From Pseudoalteromonas sp. MMG007 (GTDB taxonomy: Bacteria > Pseudomonadota > Gammaproteobacteria > Enterobacterales > Alteromonadaceae): a stretch of DNA of 64,000 nt. This document shows, in pieces, positions 18,500-27,558 of this stretch. Numbering within the stretch: position 1 is the stretch's first letter; each line of letters begins with the position of its first letter. The DNA lies in the NCBI RefSeq assembly GCF_018100985.1, contig NZ_JAGJEI010000002.1, forward strand, positions 310,001 to 374,000, written 5' to 3'. Below the pieces are notes generated by a model. The model ran no database searches. It was not told the DNA's origin and worked only from the letters and a program-made list of their open reading frames with translations. The translations under genes and the position numbers were made by a program.

Positions 18500-19636
18500 T
18501 TAGTGTTTACGCGCTTGCATCAAGTCGATGAAGTGGTCAAATAATGGGGCTGCATCGTGCGGGCCTGGGCTTGCTTCTGGATGACCCTGAAAGCTAAACG
18601 CTGGCTTATCTGTACGATGAATACCTTGAAGCGTGCCGTCAAATAACGATTTGTGCGTAGCACGTAAGTTACTTGGTAATGACGCTTCATCAGCAGCAAA
18701 ACCATGGTTTTGTGCGGTGATCATTACTACGTCGCGGTCTAAATCTTTTACTGGGTGGTTACCACCGTGGTGGCCAAATTTCATTTTTGCTGTTTTAGCA
18801 CCTGAGGCAAGGGCTAATAACTGATGACCTAAACAGATACCAAAAATAGGTGTGTCGGTTTCTAAAAAGGCTTTAATTGCATCAATAGCATAGGTACATG
18901 GCTCAGGATCGCCAGGGCCGTTAGATAAGAAGATACCATCTGGGTTTAAAGCAAGTACATCGGCTGCTGAGGTTTGCGCTGGTACTACGGTTAGTTTACA
19001 ACCGCGATCAACTAGCATACGTAATATGTTACGTTTAACACCGAAGTCGTAGGCAACAACATGAAACTTTTCATCAGCGGTATCTAGGGTTTTAAATCCT
19101 TCGCCTAATGTCCAGCTTGATTCGCGCCACTCAAAATTTTCCTTGGTTGAGACAACTTTTGCTAAATCCATACCTTTTAAACCTGGGAAGGCTTGCGCGG
19201 CTTGTAACGCTTTGTTTTCGTCTAATTCGTCACCTGCGATAATACAGCCGTTTTGTGCGCCTTTATCGCGCAAAATACGTGTTAGCTTTCTGGTGTCGAT
19301 GTCCGCAATACCTAAAATATTACGTTCTTTTAAGTAATCATCTAACGATTGCTCGTTACGAAAGTTACTTGCTAGCAGTGGCAAATCACGGATCACTAGG
19401 CCTTTAGCCCATATTTGATTCGCTTCTTCGTCTTCGCTGTTGGTACCCGTATTACCGATATGTGGGTACGTCAAAGTTACGATTTGTTCCGCGTATGATG
19501 GATCAGTCAAAATTTCTTGATAACCAGTCATAGACGTATTGAATACTACTTCACCGACTGACATGCCGTCAGCGCCGATTGCAGTACCGCGAAACACTGT
19601 GCCGTCTTCTAGGACTAACAGAGCGGATTTAGTCAA
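18500..19636 (-). CDS. carA: Carbamoyl-phosphate synthase small subunit
   Basis: A 378-residue glutamine amidotransferase subunit that releases ammonia from glutamine for CarB. The class I triad is present: Cys in '[13 protein letters not shown]', His and Glu in '[14 protein letters not shown]'. I start it at the TTG at 19636: AGGAGG lies 7 bases upstream and the product begins '[14 protein letters not shown]', aligning with the E. coli N-terminus. An upstream in-frame ATG at 19711 would add 25 residues unlike the family and would put the strong ribosome site inside the gene. It is the first gene of carAB, and the 19637-19999 stretch upstream must hold the promoter. Confidence 0.96.
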   Translation of the reverse strand: MTKSALLVLEDGTVFRGTAIGADGMSVGEVVFNTSMTGYQEILTDPSYAEQIVTLTYPHIGNTGTNSEDEEANQIWAKGLVIRDLPLLASNFRNEQSLDDYLKERNILGIADIDTRKLTRILRDKGAQNGCIIAGDELDENKALQAAQAFPGLKGMDLAKVVSTKENFEWRESSWTLGEGFKTLDTADEKFHVVAYDFGVKRNILRMLVDRGCKLTVVPAQTSAADVLALNPDGIFLSNGPGDPEPCTYAIDAIKAFLETDTPIFGICLGHQLLALASGAKTAKMKFGHHGGNHPVKDLDRDVVMITAQNHGFAADEASLPSNLRATHKSLFDGTLQGIHRTDKPAFSFQGHPEASPGPHDAAPLFDHFIDLMQARKH

Positions 19637-19999
19637 GTTAAACCTCCTAACAGTAAAAAACGGGAGTAAGCAATTGCTTAACACCCCGCCAATACCCAGA
19701 GGGATCGTCAAAACCAGATTTTTGTGAGCTTAAATTGTTTTACGCAGTCTTAAATGATGCCGATATAAAACGCTAAACCTTCAATCATTTTTTCTTGCCT
19801 AAAACTCTTTTCATTCCCACTGAAACCCCTGGTTTTACTAGCCACTTGGGTATAATTGGAAACACGCATTTAGTAATTTTTGGCAAATTGGCTGCATTCT
19901 ACATTAAGTTGCTATTTAGGTCTAATACTATTTGGTAAATTGTTACAAATAAGTAGTTTTAGGTAAAATTAGACCCAAACACGCAAAAAGGTAACTAAA
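19637..19999 (-). promoter_or_regulatory. carAB upstream region
   Basis: 363 bp without a gene between carA and dapB, all on the minus strand. It must carry the carAB promoter, but I cannot fix a single -35/-10 pair. No clear ArgR box (TGAAT....ATTCA) was found, although carAB is ArgR-regulated in E. coli. Confidence 0.4.
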
Positions 20000-20803
20000 C
20001 TACTTAAGATCAAGCACATCTTGCATATCATAAAGTCCTACCGGTTTATTTTTCAACCAGCACGCAGCCCTTATAGCACCTAGCGCAAAGGTCATTCTTG
20101 AACTTGCTTTATGGGTTAATTCGAGCCTTTCGCCCATAGTTGCAAAATATGCGGTATGTTCACCTACTATATCGCCGCCTCTTAATACCGAATAACCTAT
20201 TTCATTTTGCGATTTAGCCGTTTCTACTTGGCTGCGGTCGTATACAGCAACTTCGTCATGGTTCCAGCCCTTTGCATCTGCAATTGATTCACCAATAGCT
20301 AAGGCAGTACCCGATGGTGCATCTATTTTATGACGATGGTGCGCTTCAAATATTTCTATATCTAAATCATCACCAAATTTAGTAGCCGCTGTTTGTACTA
20401 AATTTAAGAGCACGTTTACGCCTACGCTGTAATTGCGGGCAAATACAATCGGAATGTGCTTTGCCGCATCGTTCAAAAGCGCCATATCATCGGCGCTAAG
20501 GCCTGTAGTACCTATAACCATTGGTAGCTTTTGCGCTACGGCTGTTTTTAGATGATTACGCATACCTTGCGGCAAAGTGAAGTCGATTAACACATCCACA
20601 TTATCTACTTCGCTTTCAACGCTAAAGCTTACTGCGCTGTCGGCTGCACTATTTACTTGGTTTACATTAATACCTAATAACGATGAACTGCTACGAACGT
20701 ATGCGCCTGTAAGTTGTGTTTGCTCTTTAATTGTCGCAGCTTCTAATAGAGCTAAGCCCATTCTTCCGTTAGCACCAAATACACCTATTCGATTTGTCGT
20801 CAT
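20000..20803 (-). CDS. dapB: 4-hydroxy-tetrahydrodipicolinate reductase
   Basis: A 267-residue NAD(P)H-dependent reductase of the lysine/diaminopimelate pathway. The Rossmann motif 'IGVFGANGRMGLAL' is at the N-terminus. The substrate-binding/catalytic signature 'EAHHRHKIDAPSGTAL' is complete, with the His pair and Lys in place. Length matches the family (E. coli 273). It lies upstream of carAB on the same strand, but the 363-bp gap argues against a shared transcript. Confidence 0.97.
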   Translation of the reverse strand: MTTNRIGVFGANGRMGLALLEAATIKEQTQLTGAYVRSSSSLLGINVNQVNSAADSAVSFSVESEVDNVDVLIDFTLPQGMRNHLKTAVAQKLPMVIGTTGLSADDMALLNDAAKHIPIVFARNYSVGVNVLLNLVQTAATKFGDDLDIEIFEAHHRHKIDAPSGTALAIGESIADAKGWNHDEVAVYDRSQVETAKSQNEIGYSVLRGGDIVGEHTAYFATMGERLELTHKASSRMTFALGAIRAACWLKNKPVGLYDMQDVLDLK

Positions 20804-21157
20804 GGTTTTTACCTAATTTAATTTGAATCCGTTTATTAGTCATATATCCGGACATTGCAAAATACGCAGCTGGGTATTTTTATGCAGTTGGATAAATATT
20901 AATCGCTGAAAATCGCGTTGCTTTGTAGATATTATCTAAAAGTCATGCAATAGTCAGGTGACCTTTTAATTTTATAATAATAACAATACCAGTTTACTTT
21001 AGCCATCTATACATTTAAACTTCCCTTTCGCGTCGATTTGGTCTTTGGCTTGCGGACGCTGCGGCTAACAACTTTTTTAAATTAAAAGTTGTACTGCTAA
21101 ATTCAGCTAAAAGAGGAGTTTTGGCTGTGATAAATTTTACTGGTTATGAGGAATATG
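20804..21157. other. Gene-free stretch between dapB and the NhaC-type antiporter gene
   Basis: 354 bp carrying the divergent promoters. It contains small dyads CAACTTTT / AAAAGTTG (around 21068-21090) and CAGCTAAAA / TTTTGGCTG (21103-21127). Weak inverted ends, TACCAGT near 20987 and ACTGGTTA near 21138-21145, give a layout of about 158 bp, similar in size to the 14497-14660 element. No riboswitch could be recognised. Confidence 0.4.
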
Positions 21158-22471
21158 ATGCAGCCATCATTTAATAAAAACAAAGCAATACTTTCTTTAC
21201 TTCCCCTACTTACCTTTGTAGCGCTATTTTTAGGCTCTGGTTTGTATTTGCAATCGCAAGGGGTTGATTACGCTTTTTACCAACTACCCGCACCTGTTGC
21301 TATATTACCCGCCATTATGCTTGCGTTTATATTAAATAAAGGCACGGTAAACCAATGTGTAGAGACCTTTATTAAAGGTGCCGGACACAACAATATTATT
21401 ACCATGTGTTTAATATATTTACTTGCAGGTGCTTTTTCAGCTGTAGCAAGTGCAACTGGTGGTGTTGATGCGGTTGTTAATGCCGGTTTATCGCTTATTC
21501 CACCATCACTATTATTACCTGGTTTGTTTTTAATTGCGGCTGTTGTTTCTACTGCGATGGGGACCTCAATGGGTACTATTGGTGCTATAGGCCCTATTGC
21601 TTATGCAGTATCCATTAAAACAGGTATAGATCCAGCATTAATGGCAGGTACTATTGTATCTGGCGCTATGTTTGGCGATAACTTATCTATTATTTCTGAC
21701 ACCACTATTGCAGCGACTCGAACGCAAGGCTGTGAAATGAAAGATAAGTTTAAAGAAAACTTAAAAATAGCTGTTCCTGCAGCCGTACTCACCATTGCTT
21801 TATTATTTTATCTCACGCCTGCTGCGCAAGTTGTTGAAACTAAAGATTACGATGTTTGGTTAGTACTGCCTTATGCCTTTATTTTAGTGTTGGCGGTAGC
21901 GGGTTTAAACGTATTTGTAGTGTTGTTTAGTGGTATTATTTTTGCTGCGTTAATGGGCTTTACTGGCAGCTACGAAGGCGCAAGCTTTGTAAAAGATATA
22001 TACAAAGGCTTTACTGATATGCAGGAAATATTTTTACTTTCTATGTTTATTGGTGGCTTATCTGAATTTATTCGTATTAATGGCGGCCTTGATTATATTG
22101 CTCAAAAAATTCAAGCGATTACTAAAATAATCGCTAAATGGCATCGTAAAGTGGCCGACCAACTTGGTATCGCCGCATTAGTTTTAACAAGTAATGTATG
22201 TATTGCTAATAATACCGTGTCTATTATTGTGGCCGGCCCTATTGCTAAAAAGCTTGCTGATGACGGCGAAATAAGCGGTAAGCGTTCTGCAAGTTTACTT
22301 GATATTTTTGCATGTGTAACTCAAGGCTCACTGCCATATGGCGCACAGGCGCTACTATTAGGTGCTACGTTTAAAATTAGCCCGTGGGAAGTGTCTACCT
22401 CGTCGTATTACTGCTTTATATTAGCGTTTACGGCAATTGCTATAATTTGTTTACGCCGCAATAAAGCATAA
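21158..22471 (+). CDS. Na+/H+ antiporter, NhaC family
   Basis: A ~437-residue polytopic inner-membrane protein with about 11-12 hydrophobic segments. 'MGTSMGTIGAIGPIAYAVS' and 'SGAMFGDNLSIISDTTIAATRTQGC' are the conserved NhaC-family segments, with the Asp residues of the latter probably in the ion path. These carriers exchange sodium for protons; some relatives carry amino acids or malate/lactate. I chose the ATG at 21158, 5 bases after GAGGA; ATGs at 21146 and 21155 are in frame but too close to or ahead of the ribosome site. A marine host fits a sodium exporter. Confidence 0.88.
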   Translation: MQPSFNKNKAILSLLPLLTFVALFLGSGLYLQSQGVDYAFYQLPAPVAILPAIMLAFILNKGTVNQCVETFIKGAGHNNIITMCLIYLLAGAFSAVASATGGVDAVVNAGLSLIPPSLLLPGLFLIAAVVSTAMGTSMGTIGAIGPIAYAVSIKTGIDPALMAGTIVSGAMFGDNLSIISDTTIAATRTQGCEMKDKFKENLKIAVPAAVLTIALLFYLTPAAQVVETKDYDVWLVLPYAFILVLAVAGLNVFVVLFSGIIFAALMGFTGSYEGASFVKDIYKGFTDMQEIFLLSMFIGGLSEFIRINGGLDYIAQKIQAITKIIAKWHRKVADQLGIAALVLTSNVCIANNTVSIIVAGPIAKKLADDGEISGKRSASLLDIFACVTQGSLPYGAQALLLGATFKISPWEVSTSSYYCFILAFTAIAIICLRRNKA

Positions 22472-22484
22472 TTAACACGTACTT

Positions 22485-22519
22485 ATATGTTGCAGCTTAC
22501 TAAGTAAGCTGCAACATAT
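22485..22519. repeat. 16-bp perfect inverted repeat after the antiporter gene
   Basis: ATATGTTGCAGCTTAC and its exact complement are separated by 3 nt. Neither side is followed by a T run, so it is not a standard terminator. It may act as transcript-end protection or a protein site. Confidence 0.7.
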
Positions 22520-22552
22520 GTTAAAATAACACTCTACATATCAATCACTTTT

Positions 22553-22560
22553 GCTATAAT
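22553..22560 (+). promoter_or_regulatory. Extended -10 promoter of the OmpK-like gene
   Basis: TGCTATAAT matches the extended -10 form (TGnTATAAT) and lies 43 bases before the start codon; no good -35 is visible, as is common for extended -10 promoters. Confidence 0.5.
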
Positions 22561-22602
22561 GCGCGCCTTCGCGTGTCACTAAAATTATAGTTAAATACAG
22601 AT

Positions 22603-23391
22603 ATGAAATTTAAAACATTACTTCCTCTCGTTACCCTTACATCAATTGCTTTATCGTCTTCTGCTTTTGCCGCTAATTGGAGCAGCACAGCATTACATAT
22701 TAATAATGGCGACCAAAAAAACCCTTTCACAGAGCAAGAGTCAGATACTACTGTTTACTCTATTCAACATGCATCGGGTTACGATTACGGCGATAACTTC
22801 TTTTTTATCGATTACAGTAAAGACGATACTGACGATGGTTACCAAGATGCTGATTTTTATGCTGAGTGGTATTCAACGGTAAGCTTATCGGCGATTAGCG
22901 GTGAAAAAATTGGCGCAGGCGCGTTATTAGATGTGGGTCTTACTGGCGGAATTAACGTAGCTGGCGATGCTAAAATGATGAAATACTTGCCGGGCGTTAA
23001 GTTAAGCTGGGATGTACCTGGTTTTAACTTTTTTCAAACGTTGTTCACAGCTTACATTGACGATAGTGAAGGTGTAGCCAAAGGCGGTGCACCTATTGAA
23101 ACAAATAGCTGGATGTTTGATGTTGCTTTTGAATACCCTTTTACTATTGGCTCACAAAAATTTAGCTTTAAAGGCCACGCTGAATATATCGCTGAACGTG
23201 AAGACGAATTTGGTAACGATGTAAAAGCATGGATACTCGCACAGCCTATTTTAGTATGGGATATGGGCCATGCCCTTGAAATGAAAGAAAATACCTTATT
23301 AATTGGTATGGAGCTTCAATACTGGCACAACAAGCTAGGCACAGAGGTCACAGAGTCAGTTCCACAAATACATGTAGAATGGACCTTTTAA
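22603..23391 (+). CDS. Outer membrane protein, OmpK/Tsx (nucleoside channel) family
   Basis: A 262-residue outer-membrane barrel. Signal peptide 'MKFKTLLPLVTLTSIALS' is cleaved after AFA. The mature start 'NWSSTALHINNGDQKNPF' and the ending 'VPQIHVEWTF', with a terminal Phe, are typical of the Vibrio OmpK/Tsx-like family. Tsx forms a narrow channel for nucleosides, and OmpK is a phage receptor in Vibrio; either role is family knowledge, not shown here. It follows the antiporter gene by 131 bp with its own promoter and terminator. Confidence 0.88.
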   Translation: MKFKTLLPLVTLTSIALSSSAFAANWSSTALHINNGDQKNPFTEQESDTTVYSIQHASGYDYGDNFFFIDYSKDDTDDGYQDADFYAEWYSTVSLSAISGEKIGAGALLDVGLTGGINVAGDAKMMKYLPGVKLSWDVPGFNFFQTLFTAYIDDSEGVAKGGAPIETNSWMFDVAFEYPFTIGSQKFSFKGHAEYIAEREDEFGNDVKAWILAQPILVWDMGHALEMKENTLLIGMELQYWHNKLGTEVTESVPQIHVEWTF

Positions 23392-23418
23392 GCAACCACG
23401 CTTAATTCAAAATAAGTT

Positions 23419-23450
23419 AAACGGAGCCCTTTTAAGCGCTCCGTTTTTTA
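23419..23450 (+). terminator. Terminator after the OmpK-like gene
   Basis: Stem ACGGAGC / GCTCCGT (23421-23427, 23438-23444), then TTTTTA. Confidence 0.85.
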
Positions 23451-23544
23451 TGCCATTTTAAGTATTTAATTGAACAGTCCTTAATACTTAGCTATTGTCG
23501 TACTTCTTTTAAGCCTAGTGCTGGTCCTTTAAAGGAGTAACAAA

Positions 23545-24561
23545 ATGTCGCCAATTAACGTTATGTGTTTTTCTGCATTGTTAGCTTTCACTAACAATGC
23601 CTTAGCAAGCAGTAAAGTGAATACTGAGTCTCTCTCTTACGATGCGCTTATAAGTAGTTACCAATACGACTTTAAAGTAAATTACTTTAATATTGAGTCA
23701 CAAAAGCAGTCTCTTAAAATGGCGTATATTCACCTAAAGCCTACCAAAGCAGATATGCCTACAGTGACACTTATGCACGGCAAAAATTTTAATGCTGATT
23801 ACTGGACGACTACAGCACAATACTTACAATCCCTTGGCTTTGGGGTGCTAATTCCTGATCAAATTGGTTTTGGTAAATCATCTAAACCCACTAACTACCA
23901 GTATTCGTTTGCAGTACTTGCCCATCATACACATGCGTTAATTGAGTCTCTTAATTTAAAAGAAACAATAGTCGTTGGTCATTCTATGGGCGGTATGTTG
24001 GCTAGTCGGTTTACATTAATGTACCCAAGTACAACAACTAAACTGATTTTGCTTAACCCAATTGGGCTTGAAAACTATTTACAATATGTAGATTACAAAG
24101 ATACAAATTTTTTCTATAAAAATGAGCTTGCCAAAACCCCCGAGAGCGTAAAAAAATATCAGCAAAAAAACTATTATGATGGAAAGTGGAACGCCACATA
24201 TTCCGCCCTTACAGACTTTATAACCGGGCAAATACAAGGTCCAGATAAAGAGCAAATGGCGTGGGTTAACGCTAAAACATACGATATGATTTTCACTCAA
24301 CCGGTAATTACTGAATTTAAGGACTTTGCCGTACCTGTTAAGTTAATTATTGGCACCCGAGATAGAACAGGTCCCGGCAGAAACTGGAAAAAAGACGGTG
24401 TAGATTATGAGCTTGGCCGTTATGATAAGTTAGGTAAAAATGCCGCTTCGCTTATCCCTAACGCTAAATTATATGAGCTTGATAATTTAGGACACTTACC
24501 ACAAATAGAAGATTTCGAACGTTTTAAAACGGTATTTAAACAAGCCCTCACAGCTGAATAA
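23545..24561 (+). CDS. Exported alpha/beta hydrolase
   Basis: A 338-residue alpha/beta-hydrolase-fold protein with an N-terminal signal ending near ALA|SS. The catalytic triad is visible: Ser in 'VVGHSMGGMLASR', Asp in 'IIGTRDRTGPG' and His in 'LDNLGHLPQIED'. 'VTLMHGKNFNADYW' is the HG oxyanion block. The family covers esterases, haloperoxidases and others; the substrate is unknown. A ribosome site (AAAGGAG) lies 7 bases before the ATG. It has its own terminator. Confidence 0.85.
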   Translation: MSPINVMCFSALLAFTNNALASSKVNTESLSYDALISSYQYDFKVNYFNIESQKQSLKMAYIHLKPTKADMPTVTLMHGKNFNADYWTTTAQYLQSLGFGVLIPDQIGFGKSSKPTNYQYSFAVLAHHTHALIESLNLKETIVVGHSMGGMLASRFTLMYPSTTTKLILLNPIGLENYLQYVDYKDTNFFYKNELAKTPESVKKYQQKNYYDGKWNATYSALTDFITGQIQGPDKEQMAWVNAKTYDMIFTQPVITEFKDFAVPVKLIIGTRDRTGPGRNWKKDGVDYELGRYDKLGKNAASLIPNAKLYELDNLGHLPQIEDFERFKTVFKQALTAE

Positions 24562-24581
24562 ACTATGTAAGAGTATAATAA

Positions 24582-24614
24582 AACCCCTGTAGGAGATGCA
24601 CTTACAGGGGATTT
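24582..24614 (+). terminator. Terminator after the alpha/beta hydrolase
   Basis: Stem CCCCTGTA / TACAGGGG with an 11-nt loop, followed by ATTTATTTTATT. Confidence 0.65.
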
Positions 24615-24667
24615 ATTTTATTGGTACGTTATTAAACGCATATTACTTTAACTAATAAGACACATAA

Positions 24668-25465
24668 CTAAAGTGTGCACTGCGGGTTTTTACCTTGAGA
24701 TTTAGCAGTGCTTTGTTCACTCAGTGCTTTACTCATTTGTGCTTGTAAGTCTTTAATACGACTGCTTGGCGCAGGGTGAGTAGATAAAAACTCTGGGGTT
24801 GTACCACTGCCAGCAGCGCTCATATTCTCCCAAAGCGTGACTGACTCTTGCGGATTAAAACCTGCTTGAGCCATCAAATCTAACCCAATTTCATCGGCTT
24901 CAGATTCATGTGAGCGACTAAAAGGCAGAACAACACCATATTGTGCGCCTAACCCTAATCCTTGCATTATTTCGTTGCGGTATTGAATATTGCCCATTTC
25001 AAGTGCAGCACTGCCTAACTGCAAGCCAGTGTCTAAAATTGAGCTTTGTGATACACGCTCATTTGAGTGCTCAGCAATAACATGCCCTACTTCATGCCCA
25101 AGCACGGTGGCAAGTTGATCTTGATTGGTGGCTATTTTTAATAATCCCGTATGAACACCGATATAGCCACCCGGTAGCGCAAATGCATTAGCTGACTCAT
25201 CTTCAAATACCACGACTTCCCAATTTTGCGACGCATATTCTTGAGGCAAAACAGCGACTACTTTTTCAGCAATACAATTTACGTAAGAATTAGTTTTTGC
25301 GTCTTTATTAATAGGCTGAGATGCTTTCATTTCTGCAAAGCTAGCGGTGCCCATCTCACTCATTTGTTGATCTGAGTAAAGTGCTATTTGCGTACGTCCG
25401 GTTGGCGATGTTTTGCAACCAGCTAAAACCGCCGTTGCTAATACAGCAAGTACCAGTTTTTTCAT
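24668..25465 (-). CDS. M48-family metalloprotease lipoprotein
   Basis: A 265-residue zinc protease anchored as a lipoprotein: signal 'MKKLVLAVLATAVLAGC' with Cys17 in LAGC. The zinc site is 'VLGHEVGHVIAEHSNER' (HExxH), with the third ligand in 'SHESEADEIGLDLM'. This is the layout of LoiP (YggG)/BepA-like quality-control proteases of the outer membrane; its length (LoiP 252) fits LoiP better than BepA, which has a TPR tail. It probably cuts misfolded envelope proteins. It stands alone. Confidence 0.9.
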   Translation of the reverse strand: MKKLVLAVLATAVLAGCKTSPTGRTQIALYSDQQMSEMGTASFAEMKASQPINKDAKTNSYVNCIAEKVVAVLPQEYASQNWEVVVFEDESANAFALPGGYIGVHTGLLKIATNQDQLATVLGHEVGHVIAEHSNERVSQSSILDTGLQLGSAALEMGNIQYRNEIMQGLGLGAQYGVVLPFSRSHESEADEIGLDLMAQAGFNPQESVTLWENMSAAGSGTTPEFLSTHPAPSSRIKDLQAQMSKALSEQSTAKSQGKNPQCTL

Positions 25466-25648
25466 AATATTTCTCTCAAGTCATTTTTTTAATTACTTGT
25501 AGAATAGCAAACACAGTGCCAGTTTAGAATCTTTACACTATGTTACTACTCGTTTATTTTTATTAACTTAGCAGGCAAACTAAGTTTATACACTTCTAAT
25601 GCCCTGTTACACTGTAGGTCTTGTTTTTAGTGATTGTTGAGTTTATTC

Positions 25649-26851
25649 ATGGACGCCTCAGCCTCGTCTTTTAATACCCGTATTTTATTACCTCTATTAG
25701 CTAGTATTGTAGCAATTACCCCACTGGCAATAGATATGTATTTACCCGCAATGTTGGTGATTGCGAATGATTTACAAACTACTATGCCTAATGTACAAAT
25801 TTCGTTGAGTATTTATTTGGCGGGTTACTCATTAGGTATGTTGTTTTTTGGCCCTGTAGCCGATCAAATTGGTCGACGTAAACTCGCGCGAATTGGCTTA
25901 ACCTTATTTGGCACGAGCTCTATTGCGCTGGCGTTTACCTCTGAAATAAATACTTTTTGGGCACTAAGAGCAGTGCAAGCATTTACTGGCGCGGCAGCAA
26001 CTGTCGTTGTACCAGGTATTATTAGACATATTTATCAAAAAAACACAGCGAAAGGAATGTCGTATGTGTCGATGATCATGATGGTAGCGCCTCTAATTGC
26101 GCCTTCTGTAGGTTCATTTATTTTGGGGCTATCTGTTTGGTCTAGCATATTTTTAGTGCTCGCGGCCTACAGCTTTATGATACTTGCTTTTGTACAAATA
26201 TACTTAATTGATATCCCTATTCATAAAAACGAGAAAAAAGGCCTCGCTTTATTTTTTGATAGTTATAAAACCGTGCTTAGTAATAAAGATGCTCGCGCAG
26301 ATATTTTAAGCTCTATGTTTGTATCGTTTGGCTTTTTTTGCTTTTTAACCTCAGTACCGTTTATATATTTAGATTTATATAAGGTATCTGAGCAATTATT
26401 TGGTGTGTTATTTGCCTTTAACGTAATGGCACTTATGTTTGGTAACTTTTTAAATACGCGAATTGTACCAAGGCTTGGCTCTCGTAAAATGCTTTACGTA
26501 GGGCTTGTATGCGGATTTATATCTGGGCTGGCACTACTAACATTTAGTTTGCTACACCTCTCTTTATACTACATAGTGGCTGCCATAGCGCCATTAATGA
26601 TGAGCTTAGGGGTGACCGCAAGTAACGCCGACTCACTAATATTAATGAAATTTGAAAAGAACACAGGTACTGCCACAGCCGTTATTGGCACGCTTCGTTT
26701 TGGCAGTGGCGCATTGGTTGGGCCAATACTAGCGCTAATGCACGCTAAAAGCTCTGTTCCGTTTTCAAGCTTGATGTTTAGTGCCGTGCTTTTAACTATG
26801 CTGGTACAGTTAATTCACTATAAAGTAGACAAAAAAAATGCCTCAATTTGA
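25649..26851 (+). CDS. Bcr/CflA-family drug exporter (MFS)
   Basis: A 400-residue major-facilitator transporter with 12 predicted membrane helices. The family block 'TPLAIDMYLPAML' follows the first helix, and 'GPVADQIGRRKLARIGL' is the MFS motif A between TM2 and TM3. 'AVQAFTGAAATVVVPGIIR' is typical of the Bcr/CflA subgroup, which exports bicyclomycin, chloramphenicol or cysteine-type compounds. The ATG at 25649 is preferred over the TTG at 25634; neither has a strong ribosome site. The terminator stem overlaps the stop codon. Confidence 0.88.
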   Translation: MDASASSFNTRILLPLLASIVAITPLAIDMYLPAMLVIANDLQTTMPNVQISLSIYLAGYSLGMLFFGPVADQIGRRKLARIGLTLFGTSSIALAFTSEINTFWALRAVQAFTGAAATVVVPGIIRHIYQKNTAKGMSYVSMIMMVAPLIAPSVGSFILGLSVWSSIFLVLAAYSFMILAFVQIYLIDIPIHKNEKKGLALFFDSYKTVLSNKDARADILSSMFVSFGFFCFLTSVPFIYLDLYKVSEQLFGVLFAFNVMALMFGNFLNTRIVPRLGSRKMLYVGLVCGFISGLALLTFSLLHLSLYYIVAAIAPLMMSLGVTASNADSLILMKFEKNTGTATAVIGTLRFGSGALVGPILALMHAKSSVPFSSLMFSAVLLTMLVQLIHYKVDKKNASI

Positions 26852-26864
26852 GGCATTTTTAAAT
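26834..26864. terminator. Bidirectional terminator between the Bcr/CflA gene and grpE
   Basis: AAATGCCTCAA / TTTGAGGCATTT with A and T tracts on both sides; its arm includes the stop codon of the plus-strand gene. Confidence 0.85.
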
Positions 26865-26880
26865 ATGTTAAAGGGCTAAA

Positions 26881-27495
26881 TTAAGCATCAGCCGCTTTTG
26901 AAACCATAACCATTGCTGGGCGTAATAAACGGCCATTCAATGTGTAACCTTTTTGCATAACGGCCAATACTGTATTTGGCGTTACATCGTTACTTGGCTG
27001 GATAGACATTGCTTGATGAAAATCAGGGTTAAATTGCTCACCTTGCGGGTTTACAATTTCAACGCCAAATTTAGCAACGGCATCGTTAAAGCTTTTAACC
27101 GTCATATCAATACCTTCAAGTAACGGCTTTAATGTTTCGTTTTCTTTATCAGAAAACTCAATAGCGCGTTCTAGGTTATCAATAACTGGTAGTAATTCGT
27201 TAGCAAATTTCTCTAGTGCAAACTTGTGAGCTTTTTCTACATCTTGCGCTGCACGACGACGAATATTATCAACGTCAGCGGCTGCACGTACTACACTGTC
27301 TTTTTGATCAGCAATAGTCTGTTTTGCAGCTTCAAGCTCTGCGTATAGCATTGCGATTTCCGCTTCAGGGCTTTGCTCTTGATCTGCTTCGTGTTGCTCT
27401 GCGGCTTCTACTGCTGCTTCAACATCAGCTTCCATTTGAGCTACTTCTTCATTTAGTTCTACTTCTTGCTCAGGGTTTTTTGTCTGCTCAGACAT
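26881..27495 (-). CDS. grpE: GrpE, nucleotide exchange factor of DnaK
   Basis: A 204-residue co-chaperone that releases ADP from DnaK. The N-terminal ~45 residues are highly acidic and disordered; a long helix ('[20 protein letters not shown]') forms the dimer, then '[20 protein letters not shown]' and '[13 protein letters not shown]' mark the conserved core; the beta-domain ends with '[20 protein letters not shown]'. dnaK/dnaJ are not in the window. A sigma-32-type promoter lies directly upstream, overlapping the end of the HrcA-like gene. Confidence 0.97.
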   Translation of the reverse strand: MSEQTKNPEQEVELNEEVAQMEADVEAAVEAAEQHEADQEQSPEAEIAMLYAELEAAKQTIADQKDSVVRAAADVDNIRRRAAQDVEKAHKFALEKFANELLPVIDNLERAIEFSDKENETLKPLLEGIDMTVKSFNDAVAKFGVEIVNPQGEQFNPDFHQAMSIQPSNDVTPNTVLAVMQKGYTLNGRLLRPAMVMVSKAADA

Positions 27496-27532
27496 AAAAT
27501 ACGTGCTCCAATTCTTTACAACTGCGGTAATT

Positions 27533-27558
27533 ATGGGGATTGAATAAAAAGATTCAAG
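27533..27558 (-). promoter_or_regulatory. Sigma-32-type heat-shock promoter of grpE
   Basis: On the minus strand -35 CTTGAA (27553-27558) and -10 CCCCAT (27533-27538) are separated by 14 nt. Both match the E. coli sigma-32 consensus (CTTGAAA, CCCCAT-T). The -35 overlaps the stop codon of the HrcA-like gene. Confidence 0.8.

Noticed and set aside
20804-21157. Lysine riboswitch upstream of the NhaC-type antiporter
   Set aside because: Such riboswitches occur at nhaC-like genes elsewhere, but the conserved lysine-aptamer blocks are not present here.
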